Below are positions 1-5,078 of a DNA stretch of 5,679 nucleotides, piece after piece. Made by a program: the position numbers and the translations under genes. The notes under the pieces are model-generated. The model was not told the origin of the DNA and ran no database searches. It saw nothing but the letters and a program-made list of their open reading frames with translations. The stretch lies in assembly GCA_018399455.1 (NCBI GenBank), contig JAGYOT010000143.1:1-5679 (forward strand). The letters run 5' to 3'. Position 1 is the first letter of the stretch. Every line of letters starts with the position of its first letter. This DNA comes from Desulfobacterales bacterium (GTDB lineage: Bacteria; Desulfobacterota; Desulfobacteria; Desulfobacterales; Desulfosalsimonadaceae).

Positions 1-569
1 TCCTTTATCCAGGAACCGGTCTTGTTCTGATCAGCGCCAGGGATAATTCTTTTTACAGCCTTACCTTGCGAGATTACCTCCCTCTCGGCTCCATGCTTCT
101 GATCAATCGCCTTACTCACATCCAAAGACTTTGGAAAACCTGACCCATAAACCCAGGCCAATAACGGAGCTTCATTCTCATCGTTGTCATGAGCAAAACC
201 GATATTGTCCCGCAACTCAAAGCCGGACAAACGAATGGCCATGCTCATCAAATCCATTGACCGCGTGCCGGCAAAGACAAGTATGTGCCCACCGGGCTTG
301 AGCACTCGCCGACATTCTTTCCATATTTCAGGACCAGGGACCCATGCGTCCCATTCCTTGCCCATGAAACCCTTGCCTTTACCCCTGTATGGACGCCCTT
401 CAATCCAGGCCTGCAGGCAGGCCACAACTTCTTCCAATTTATGATCAGATAAACCATACGGAGGATCGGTAACAATCGAATCCACGCTGCAATCATCCAT
501 TTCTTGCAACATCTGCAAGCAATCCCCGTGAAACAGTGTAAACCATGAATTGTGGTAATATGGCTTCAT
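1..569 (-). CDS. DNA methyltransferase (N6-adenine or N4-cytosine), phage type, 3' end beyond the window
   Basis: This gene encodes the first 189 or so residues of a site-specific DNA methyltransferase that would transfer a methyl group from S-adenosylmethionine to an adenine or cytosine amino group in DNA. The catalytic motif TDPPYGL is visible at about residues 33-39. A strand with VLKPGGHILVFAGTRS follows at about 90-105, and WVYGSGFPKS at about 143-152. Those two are hallmarks of the orphan methyltransferases common in prophages. The early DPPY motif suggests the motif order in which the AdoMet-binding FxGxG motif comes later, outside the window. An acidic segment (HDNDENEAP, about residues 130-138) precedes WVYGSGFPKS and looks like an insertion compared with the relatives I recall. 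The ATG start is supported by GAGG seven bases upstream, overlapping the terminase stop codon. No restriction enzyme gene is visible. The family call is firm; target base and recognition site cannot be read. Confidence 0.9.
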   Translation of the reverse strand, partial: MKPYYHNSWFTLFHGDCLQMLQEMDDCSVDSIVTDPPYGLSDHKLEEVVACLQAWIEGRPYRGKGKGFMGKEWDAWVPGPEIWKECRRVLKPGGHILVFAGTRSMDLMSMAIRLSGFELRDNIGFAHDNDENEAPLLAWVYGSGFPKSLDVSKAIDQKHGAEREVISQGKAVKRIIPGADQNKTGSWIK

Positions 570-576
570 TTTTCGT

Positions 577-581
577 CCTCA
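577..581 (-). promoter_or_regulatory. Ribosome binding site of the methyltransferase, overlapping the terminase stop
   Basis: On the minus strand the terminase stop codon TGA (581-579) is read straight into GAGG (580-577), followed by seven bases and the methyltransferase ATG at 569. A ribosome terminating on the terminase gene would sit on this site, so coupled translation is likely. The overlap is seen in the sequence; the coupling is inferred. Confidence 0.75.
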
Positions 582-2177
582 ACTCACATCACAGTCGCCA
601 AAAAAACTCTTGGCCGCCTGGTGTCTGGCGATGCATTCATAGTTAAAGGCATGCCGGAAGTGATCCACGCCCAGGCGGACGTATGTATACTTGCTTGAAC
701 CGTCCTCTTTTTCCTCCAGCTTCTTGGCCACGTTGTTGCAGTGGGTGGCAAACTCCTCCACGATCTCGCAGTGCCAGGGCAGGCCGATAACCTCGTCCTT
801 GATGTCCTTTCCGGACTGATCCAGGGACTCGGTCCGGTTGGCCGTGACCGTGGAGCGCCCCTCGTTCCACACGTAGTCGCCTTTTTGATGCTCGGAGTAG
901 TAGCAAAGGAAAACCCGGCCCGGGAATTGATTGGCCAGCTTGCGGGCTGAGTTGGTTTCCGGCTGGGCGTCCACCACACAGCGGGTGACGTGGAAGTTCT
1001 TGATCAGCCGGGGCAGCTCTTCCCAGTCCGCATATTTTCCAATATGCACCAACCGGTCCGGATGCCGCTTGCCGATGACCACATGCTTTTCCTTGTCCCG
1101 CTGGTCCACGCCCATGTAACAGGGGCCCTTGTCCGATGAAGCTATCCCCTCGTTGCCGCACAGGGCCAGGACCTCCTCGCGGGAAATTCGGTTTTCCGCT
1201 TCCACATAGGGAAAGCCGATGGTGTAGTTGAAAAAATCGTTCAACTTGCGGGCAGAGTAGTATTCATCCAGGATCTCCTTGGGGGACACAAAAGCGGAAA
1301 AGAGCTGGGAATAATGCCGTCCGCGGCGGTCCTGAACAGACGGGAATTTGGCCACCCATTCGCCAACGGACGGATCAAGGGCCGCGTCCCGGCAGTGCAT
1401 GCACAGCCGGACGATCTCCCCGCCAAGCTCCACCAGACAGGCCGGGGGTTCCTTTCCGGTCCGGTCCACATAGTCCTCCAGGCAGGTATACTTGCCGCAC
1501 CTGGGGCATTTGAGCAGCCAGTAGCGCTGATCAGTGGTTTGAAACAGGCGGTCTATTCCGCAGTCCGGGAGAATGGGGTTGGAGAGATAGTGCTGCCATT
1601 TGAAGTCTGAGTGGGACAGGCGCTTGCTGGCCTTGCCCTCAACCCCTTCCGGAAAAAGGTCGAACTCGTCGTAGACCACCATGTCCACCGGGTCGGAGCG
1701 AAGCCCTTCCTCGGAGCGGGTGCCGCGAAAGATGAGGTTTTTGCCCTTCACCCTTTTCAGGCCCACGGAGTCCGTATCCCGCACGTATCGGCCCAGCATT
1801 TCCGGGTTGGAGGCAATAAGCGGGGCCACGCGGGAGCGGGAGAAGTCGCCGATACCGGTCCGGGAGGGAAAGAGATACAGGATACCGACAATGGGCCGGA
1901 ACATGGAGGCATGCATGCAGCGGAGCAGGGCCCGGATGGTGTTGCCCATCTGGGTGGACTTCATTTCCACCTGAAAGGGGTGGTCGTCGTTGTATGGCTC
2001 GATAAGGTATTCATGGCGCTGGAAAGTGAAAGGGCCTTTGTCCAGCTCGATAGGGCCGGCTGTAGCCCAGTCGCCCACCGTGCCCGGGTTTTCGATGGGG
2101 ATCTCGATCTCCGACTCCAGGGAAGCGGCGAAATCGGAAAAAAGATCCTTGGTTTTTACCCTATGAGCCTTGGCCAT
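579..2177 (-). CDS. Phage terminase large subunit, GpA family
   Basis: This 532-residue protein is the motor and nuclease that would cut concatemeric phage DNA and pump it into the prohead. The ATPase half carries the deviant Walker A typical of lambda gpA, KSTQMGNT at residues 73-80, where the lysine precedes the loop. Walker B is MVVYDE at 166-171, and a coupling-type SNP lies at 199-201. A zinc-binding knuckle follows, with CPRC at 224-227 and CMHC at 259-262. The nuclease half has the expected acidic residues: D358 in MGVDQR, D403 in CVVDAQP and D505 in GVDHFRHA. The length is somewhat shorter than lambda gpA (about 640 residues). The ATG is preceded by AGGAGAAGGA. It is the third gene of a tightly packed operon, after a small zinc-ribbon gene and before a methyltransferase. 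It is GC-rich compared with the DnaC-like gene. A cos-type cutting mechanism is plausible from the family but not shown here. Confidence 0.93.
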   Translation of the reverse strand: MAKAHRVKTKDLFSDFAASLESEIEIPIENPGTVGDWATAGPIELDKGPFTFQRHEYLIEPYNDDHPFQVEMKSTQMGNTIRALLRCMHASMFRPIVGILYLFPSRTGIGDFSRSRVAPLIASNPEMLGRYVRDTDSVGLKRVKGKNLIFRGTRSEEGLRSDPVDMVVYDEFDLFPEGVEGKASKRLSHSDFKWQHYLSNPILPDCGIDRLFQTTDQRYWLLKCPRCGKYTCLEDYVDRTGKEPPACLVELGGEIVRLCMHCRDAALDPSVGEWVAKFPSVQDRRGRHYSQLFSAFVSPKEILDEYYSARKLNDFFNYTIGFPYVEAENRISREEVLALCGNEGIASSDKGPCYMGVDQRDKEKHVVIGKRHPDRLVHIGKYADWEELPRLIKNFHVTRCVVDAQPETNSARKLANQFPGRVFLCYYSEHQKGDYVWNEGRSTVTANRTESLDQSGKDIKDEVIGLPWHCEIVEEFATHCNNVAKKLEEKEDGSSKYTYVRLGVDHFRHAFNYECIARHQAAKSFFGDCDVS

Positions 2178-2180
2178 GTT

Positions 2181-2453
2181 TTATCCTTCTCCTGATGGGC
2201 GGATTGTTGGAGGTTTGCTGTGAGGAGGTTTGCCGTGAGCCAGTTCCAGGGCCTTTAATGCTTCCACAAGCTCGATACAGAGAGGGTAAAAACACGGGTC
2301 CAGCCGGAGACGAATTTCATAATCAAGCACCAGGGCCCGAGCTGCTTTTTCGATCCCCTCTAGGCGCGAGACATAAGAGGCCTTGCAGCTCTCACAGAAT
2401 CTTTTTCCTTCATTGTCCGGGCAAAAATGCCCGCAAGAATTGCAGACTGCCAT
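2181..2453 (-). CDS. Small zinc-ribbon protein of unknown function, upstream of the terminase
   Basis: This 90-residue protein begins with a clear zinc-binding pattern: CNSC at residues 4-7 and CESC at 20-23, separated by a short loop with a further cysteine at position 11. The rest is probably helical (about residues 25-75), with a proline-rich, basic tail. I do not recognise a named family. The ATG is fixed by a strong GAGGTGA that overlaps the TGA stop of the DHH gene. Its own TAA lies three bases before the terminase ATG, and its last codons contain the terminase Shine-Dalgarno sequence. Its position just before the large terminase gene is where a small terminase subunit is often encoded, but it lacks a recognisable helix-turn-helix and is shorter than most such subunits. 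A DNA-binding or transcription-related accessory role is equally possible. The gene is well supported; the function is unknown. Confidence 0.8.
   Translation of the reverse strand: MAVCNSCGHFCPDNEGKRFCESCKASYVSRLEGIEKAARALVLDYEIRLRLDPCFYPLCIELVEALKALELAHGKPPHSKPPTIRPSGEG
2184..2193 (-). promoter_or_regulatory. Ribosome binding site of the terminase gene inside the upstream gene
   Basis: The minus strand reads AGGAGAAGGA from 2193 to 2184, followed directly by the TAA stop of the small zinc-ribbon gene (2183-2181), three bases and the terminase ATG. Two overlapping purine-rich cores give spacings of about 11 and 7 bases. The arrangement suggests coupled translation of the two genes. Confidence 0.7.
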
Positions 2454-2456
2454 ACA

Positions 2457-2463
2457 TCACCTC
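2457..2463 (-). promoter_or_regulatory. Ribosome binding site of the zinc-ribbon gene, overlapping the DHH stop
   Basis: The minus strand reads GAGGTGA at 2463-2457. This matches the 3' end of 16S rRNA very well and its last three bases are the TGA stop of the DHH gene. The ATG of the zinc-ribbon gene follows three bases later, so the core GAGG has a six-base spacing. The site decides that start and links the two genes. Confidence 0.75.
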
Positions 2464-3296
2464 AGGGCAAACGGAAGCTCGTCGCATTGAAATCCTGCCG
2501 CGCCCGGGTGGCCGCCGCCGCCTCTGGTCTTGGCTATGCGGGAGACATCCACCTGGTCCGGATTTGCTGAATACAGGGAAACCGTCCAGCGGCCCTTGCG
2601 CCACCCGAAACAGCACATGGCGTCGTGACGGACGGGGTCGTAGACGGAATCGAAAATCTTGGAATTGGTCAGCATGGCGTTGACGGCGATGAGGTTCAAG
2701 CCGTCCAGGGTGGTCTCAAAGGCGGCGGATTTGGCGTATTTTTCGTTTTGCTGGGCTTGGTATTCATGGATAACTAAACCAGTATGATAAATGTCATCAA
2801 ACATTCCATGGTCATCACTTAGTAATTTTCCCCACACATTTCCCCATGCATCAGGTTTGGTTACCGCCTGCCTCATTCCGTACTGAAAGGGTAAGACATA
2901 CTTATTTGAATGATCCCACACGTCGTACCGACCAAGAAGGCGAACCGCTACAGGCATTTCTTCATCCGGAAACAAAAACTCCCAGGCCAACTCGCATCCG
3001 GCCTTGCCCTCTTCCCGGATGCCCTCGATAACCTGGGAGCTTTTTAGTTCTTCCTCGATTGCGGTTTTGTGATGATCAATCCATGTCAATCTACACCTGG
3101 AATTAAGTCTTTGCATTTCTGAAAACGGCTGCAGGGAGAAATCGACCATGAATACAGATTCGCTGAACTGTATGGTCTCCCACGGAAATTCCTCGCCGTA
3201 GTTGATTCCGATCATCTCGCAGTCAGGGTATTTGTGTTTAACGATCGCCCCTGAGCAGTGGCCATCCAAATCCGATGAGTGATAAAAACACTTCAT
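2457..3296 (-). CDS. DHH/DHHA1-family phosphoesterase
   Basis: This 279-residue protein belongs to the DHH superfamily, metal-dependent phosphoesterases that include nanoRNases (NrnA), RecJ and cyclic-dinucleotide hydrolases. The metal-binding motifs appear in order: SDLDGHCSG at about 8-16, MVDFS at 50-54, IDHHKT at 73-78 and GRYDVWDHS at 122-130. Near the C terminus is the DHHA1 substrate-binding signature, GGGGHPGAAGF at 259-269. All the expected aspartates and histidines are present, so it should be active. It is somewhat shorter than NrnA (over 300 residues). The ATG has GGAGG four bases upstream. It is the first gene of the packaging operon, which is an unusual place for such an enzyme. 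The middle is richer in A+T than the 3' end. Likely substrates are short oligoribonucleotides, pAp or cyclic-nucleotide products; the sequence does not decide between them. RecJ-type DNA exonuclease activity is less likely because the protein is short. Confidence 0.9.
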   Translation of the reverse strand: MKCFYHSSDLDGHCSGAIVKHKYPDCEMIGINYGEEFPWETIQFSESVFMVDFSLQPFSEMQRLNSRCRLTWIDHHKTAIEEELKSSQVIEGIREEGKAGCELAWEFLFPDEEMPVAVRLLGRYDVWDHSNKYVLPFQYGMRQAVTKPDAWGNVWGKLLSDDHGMFDDIYHTGLVIHEYQAQQNEKYAKSAAFETTLDGLNLIAVNAMLTNSKIFDSVYDPVRHDAMCCFGWRKGRWTVSLYSANPDQVDVSRIAKTRGGGGHPGAAGFQCDELPFALR

Positions 3297-3382
3297 GCGC
3301 CCTCCAGCCGGGGTTGCTGCTTAAAAATTTTCCTCTATGCGTATTGCTCACAAGCCGAATTGCTTTGAATCGGAGCAAAAGC

Positions 3383-3401
3383 TTTCTGCTTTTAGCAGAA
3401 A
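3383..3401. repeat. Perfect inverted repeat with a three-base loop
   Basis: The arms TTTCTGCT (3383-3390) and AGCAGAAA (3394-3401) are perfect complements around a TTT loop. The stem is 8 base pairs and about half A+T, and neither side is followed by a long T run, so it is a weak terminator at best. It lies about 90-105 bases upstream of the DHH start and could be a leader hairpin or a protein-binding dyad. Confidence 0.6.
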
Positions 3402-3420
3402 AATTTGATATGGGGAAGGG

Positions 3421-3435
3421 TTTTTTCGCAAAAAA
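3421..3435. repeat. A/T inverted repeat TTTTTT-CGC-AAAAAA
   Basis: Six T residues, a CGC spacer and six A residues form a perfect dyad. Such T-run/A-run blocks can bend DNA or act as a binding site. The stem is too weak to be a terminator alone. Confidence 0.5.
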
Positions 3436-3479
3436 GTGTCAAGGGATACGGAGGGAAAGGAATTCATTCTAGGGAAAAG

Positions 3480-3495
3480 GCCAAAAAGGTTTGGC
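3480..3495. repeat. Inverted repeat GCCAAA-AAGG-TTTGGC
   Basis: Perfect six-base arms (3480-3485 and 3490-3495) flank a four-base spacer, inside a run of A-rich sequence. On the minus strand a short CTTTT follows, so it could be a weak terminator. The layout of short inverted arms around a short spacer also resembles a tyrosine-recombinase core site. Neither role is proven. Confidence 0.45.
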
Positions 3496-3566
3496 AAAAA
3501 TTACCGGCATGTTTAAAAGCTAGGGGATACTATGGGGCGGCGGCGACGCGACAGGCCTGGTCCATC

Positions 3567-3593
3567 GTACCCCCGGGGGGGGCGGGGGGGTAC
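3567..3593. repeat. Dyad GTACCCCC/GGGGGTAC enclosing a G8-C-G7 run
   Basis: GTACCCCC (3567-3574) is the exact complement of GGGGGTAC (3586-3593). Between and into the right arm lies an uninterrupted run of eight G, one C and seven G (3575-3590). The plus strand could form either a hairpin or a G-quadruplex, since four G3 tracts fit with loops of one or two bases. The run is also a place where base-count errors in sequencing are likely. Confidence 0.65.
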
Positions 3594-3639
3594 CCCTGGC
3601 CTCAATCCGTGCTGGCCGGGGCTTGCCGGGTATGGACAT

Positions 3640-3670
3640 AAAAAAGCCCGCGGGCATGTGCTCGCGGGCT
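3640..3670 (-). terminator. Intrinsic terminator of the recombinase gene
   Basis: Read on the minus strand, AGCCCGCG (3670-3663) pairs perfectly with CGCGGGCT (3652-3645) around a ten-base loop, followed by six T residues (3645-3640, the first shared with the end of the stem). It starts 29 bases after the recombinase stop codon. The stem is 8 base pairs and nearly all G+C, which is the classical Rho-independent form. The plus-strand side has no T run, so it acts in one direction. It separates the recombinase transcript from the DHH-terminase operon, implying that the operon has its own promoter. Confidence 0.9.
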
Positions 3671-3698
3671 GGCCTAGCTGCAGCTGTTCCGATCCTGG

Positions 3699-4304
3699 CT
3701 AGTCCTGCCAGAATGATTTGAACCGTGCGGCCGACACCTCGGTATATCGCTCAGTGTGCCTGATCTGCCTGTGTCCCAGGTAGACCTGGATCGACCGCGT
3801 GTCCTGTCCGTCGTTGGCCAGCTTGTGCCCGCAGGCATGGCGCAGCATGTGCGGATGCACCGGCCAGGAAAAACCGGCTTTTGCTCCTGCCCTGGCCACC
3901 ATCAGCTGCACCGCTCGCGTGGTCATCGGTCCGCCGCGCTCGGTCTGAAATACGTGCTGCCCCTTGTAATCCCGGGACAGTTTGCGTAGCCACCTGATCT
4001 CCCGGCCGCGCAAATGATGCGTGCTATCGATGCCGCCCTTGACCCGGCGAATATCAATGAGGCCGTCGTCCAGGTTGACCTGGTGCCAGCGCATGGAGAC
4101 GATCTCTTCCACGCGCAGCCCATGCGTGTAGGCCAACAGGGTTAGGGTCTTATCTCTGTGTCTATGCCTACCTACCTGGCTCGCGGCTTTGATCAACGCC
4201 TCGACCTCGGAGTCGGTTAAATACTCCCTCGGCCTGACATCGGCATTGCATTGCCTGACTTTTCGCTTTTCGACACCTGGACACCTTTCGGCTTGCTCAG
4301 ACAT
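3699..4304 (-). CDS. Short tyrosine recombinase of the FimB/FimE type
   Basis: This 201-residue protein is a site-specific recombinase that cuts and rejoins DNA through a tyrosine. All catalytic residues can be placed: R64 in HGLRVEE, K89 in RRVKGG, H152 and R155 in HPHMLRHACG, H178 in YLGHRQIRHT and Y187 in ERYTE. It consists of the catalytic domain with only a short N-terminal extension and lacks the arm-binding and SAM-like core-binding domains of lambda-type integrases. Its length and the segments HPHMLRHACG and LGHRQIRHT match the FimB/FimE group, which inverts the fimbrial switch in E. coli. The ATG is supported by GGGAGGT six bases upstream. It stands between the HTH gene and a terminator, so it is transcribed alone or with the HTH gene. 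In this context it may be the element's integrase or excisionase, a DNA invertase or a dimer resolvase. Confidence 0.93.
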   Translation of the reverse strand: MSEQAERCPGVEKRKVRQCNADVRPREYLTDSEVEALIKAASQVGRHRHRDKTLTLLAYTHGLRVEEIVSMRWHQVNLDDGLIDIRRVKGGIDSTHHLRGREIRWLRKLSRDYKGQHVFQTERGGPMTTRAVQLMVARAGAKAGFSWPVHPHMLRHACGHKLANDGQDTRSIQVYLGHRQIRHTERYTEVSAARFKSFWQD

Positions 4305-4310
4305 TGCGCG

Positions 4311-4317
4311 ACCTCCC
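4311..4317 (-). promoter_or_regulatory. Ribosome binding site of the recombinase gene
   Basis: The minus strand reads GGGAGGT at 4317-4311, six bases before the ATG at 4304. It is a strong site and supports the full 201-residue start rather than an internal one. Confidence 0.75.
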
Positions 4318-4338
4318 GGTTGAGATTGATCAGATTAT

Positions 4339-4365
4339 TTTCGCTTTTGGGAACAAAATACGAAA
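4339..4365. repeat. Imperfect inverted repeat between the HTH and recombinase genes
   Basis: TTTCG-C-TTTTG (4339-4349) faces CAAAA-TA-CGAAA (4354-4365) across a GGAA spacer. Ten base pairs are matched, with one unpaired base on the left and two on the right. It fills the intergenic gap upstream of the recombinase start, 35 bases before the ATG. No T run follows on the minus strand, so a terminator is unlikely. An operator or a recombinase core site are the two readings. Confidence 0.5.
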
Positions 4366-4369
4366 TGTT

Positions 4370-4927
4370 TTACTCCCGGTCAAGTCCAAAATCAAGTGAA
4401 GAATGAGCTGCATTGAGCTCCACCAATCGTTGTACAATCCGCCGCGCTGCATCCGGCTCCAGCTGCTTGATCTCATCCATGACAACTTCCTGAAATTCCT
4501 TGATTTGTTTTATGTTGTAGGCTTCCTTCTGAATCTGAAAATAAAAATCCAGCTGTTTACGTAGGTTATCCTGTAGCTGAACTAGAAATTGCGCCATGTT
4601 GCCTTTAGGGCCTACTAGCCGCCCTAATTTTGTGCGGGCTTCCCAATAATCATGGCCTTCCCCGTGCAGCGCGGTGTAAATCATCTGCAGTAAATCCCGT
4701 GTCTGTCTGCTCAGCGCCTCTAGCTGCTCCATCTGCCCCACCTGCCTGTCCAACAGCCGGGGAGCATTAAATAGTGCTGTATTATTATTTACTACCACTC
4801 TGATTTTTTTTAACCGCTTTGAAATAGCCGCTTCGGAGACGTCCAACTCCGCCGCTGCCTCCTTTTGACTTTTACCTTGCTGATGTATCAACTCCAGCAG
4901 TTTTTCATCTGTAAATCGTTGAGCCAT
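4370..4927 (-). CDS. Helix-turn-helix protein with long helical C-terminal region
   Basis: This 185-residue protein starts with a helix-turn-helix at about residues 17-42 (GKSQKEAAAELDVSEAAISK is its core), of the kind that recognises DNA in regulators and in small terminase subunits. The remainder, about 55-175, is rich in charged residues, glutamine and leucine without prolines over long stretches, so it should be helical and may oligomerise. No catalytic motif is visible. It lies between the DnaC-like gene and the recombinase gene and is preceded by a 151-base gap with a candidate promoter and operator. GAGAGG upstream of the ATG serves as ribosome binding site. It could be a transcriptional regulator of this cluster, a replication-linked DNA-binding protein, or the small terminase subunit displaced from the large one. 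The HTH is clear; the role is not. The gene is richer in A+T than the terminase gene. Confidence 0.85.
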   Translation of the reverse strand: MAQRFTDEKLLELIHQQGKSQKEAAAELDVSEAAISKRLKKIRVVVNNNTALFNAPRLLDRQVGQMEQLEALSRQTRDLLQMIYTALHGEGHDYWEARTKLGRLVGPKGNMAQFLVQLQDNLRKQLDFYFQIQKEAYNIKQIKEFQEVVMDEIKQLEPDAARRIVQRLVELNAAHSSLDFGLDRE

Positions 4928-4955
4928 ATTTCCCTCTCTTTGATCTAATTACCTA

Positions 4956-4980
4956 ACACTAAACCATCATGTCACACTAA
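4956..4980. repeat. Direct repeat of ACACTAA, candidate operator
   Basis: Two exact copies of ACACTAA lie at 4956-4962 and 4974-4980, 18 bases apart from start to start. The second copy touches the candidate -10 element and the first lies just downstream of the predicted transcription start. A repressor bound there would block the HTH gene, perhaps the HTH protein itself. The repeat is seen; the role is inferred. Confidence 0.4.
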
Positions 4981-5008
4981 TTTACTCCACTTGCATTTCC
5001 CGTGTAAA
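4979..5008 (-). promoter_or_regulatory. Candidate sigma-70-type promoter for the HTH gene
   Basis: On the minus strand TTTACA (5008-5003) matches the -35 consensus at five of six positions. It is followed after 18 bases by TAAATT (4984-4979), which matches the -10 consensus at four of six. The start point would be near 4972, giving a leader of roughly 45 bases before the ATG at 4927. The -10 match is weak, so this is tentative. Confidence 0.4.
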
Positions 5009-5078
5009 TTCTTGACCTATGCTCAACCAAAATATCTGGCAATCCAGCACATGCATTGAATTTCTTTCGGTTATGCGG

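Larger units (their letters stand above)
3297..3638. other. Non-coding stretch rich in inverted repeats; candidate attachment or control region
   Basis: About 340 bases lie between the start of the DHH gene and the recombinase terminator, with no convincing gene on either strand. Small open frames on the plus strand have no family features and poor start contexts. The stretch holds perfect inverted repeats at 3383-3401, 3421-3435, 3480-3495 and 3567-3593. It also has a G8-C-G7 run and two copies of GGGATAC (3443-3449 and 3524-3530). It must contain the leader, and probably the promoter, of the DHH operon, but I could not find a convincing -35/-10 pair. Its position beside a tyrosine recombinase gene makes it a reasonable place for an attachment site; that is inference. 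Confidence 0.5.
4928..5078 (-). other. Intergenic leader upstream of the HTH gene
   Basis: This 151-base gap separates the DnaC-like gene's TAA from the HTH gene's ATG. It is A+T-rich and contains a candidate promoter and a direct repeat overlapping its predicted start point. I see no terminator hairpin after the DnaC-like gene, so read-through from it is also possible. Confidence 0.5.

Noticed and set aside
205..444. Open frame of 79 codons on the plus strand
   Set aside because: It is antisense to the methyltransferase, whose DPPY and KPGG motifs fix the coding strand and frame.
643..1161. Open frame of 172 codons on the minus strand in another frame
   Set aside because: It overlaps the nuclease half of the terminase gene out of frame and has low-complexity composition with no motifs.
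1611..2195. Open frame of 194 codons on the plus strand
   Set aside because: It lies wholly antisense to the terminase gene, whose motifs are unmistakable, and its translation shows no family features. It is a by-product of GC-rich codon bias.
2195..2683. Open frame of 162 codons on the plus strand
   Set aside because: It is antisense to the zinc-ribbon gene and the 3' end of the DHH gene, both well supported, and its product is arginine- and proline-rich with no recognisable domain.
3310..3355. Promoter for the DHH operon (TTGTGA followed after 17 bases by AAATTT on the minus strand)
   Set aside because: The -10 match is poor and no better pair was found, so I do not call a promoter although one is expected in this stretch.
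3405..3641. Open frame of 78 codons on the plus strand in the non-coding stretch
   Set aside because: Its frame runs through the inverted repeats and the G run, has no clear ribosome binding site and yields no recognisable protein.
3676..3685. Palindrome AGCTGCAGCT after the recombinase stop
   Set aside because: A ten-base palindrome with no loop or T run is common by chance in GC-rich DNA, and the adjacent hairpin already explains termination.
3297..3698. tRNA gene or CRISPR array as an integration target
   Set aside because: No cloverleaf pattern, CCA end or regularly spaced repeats are visible on either strand.
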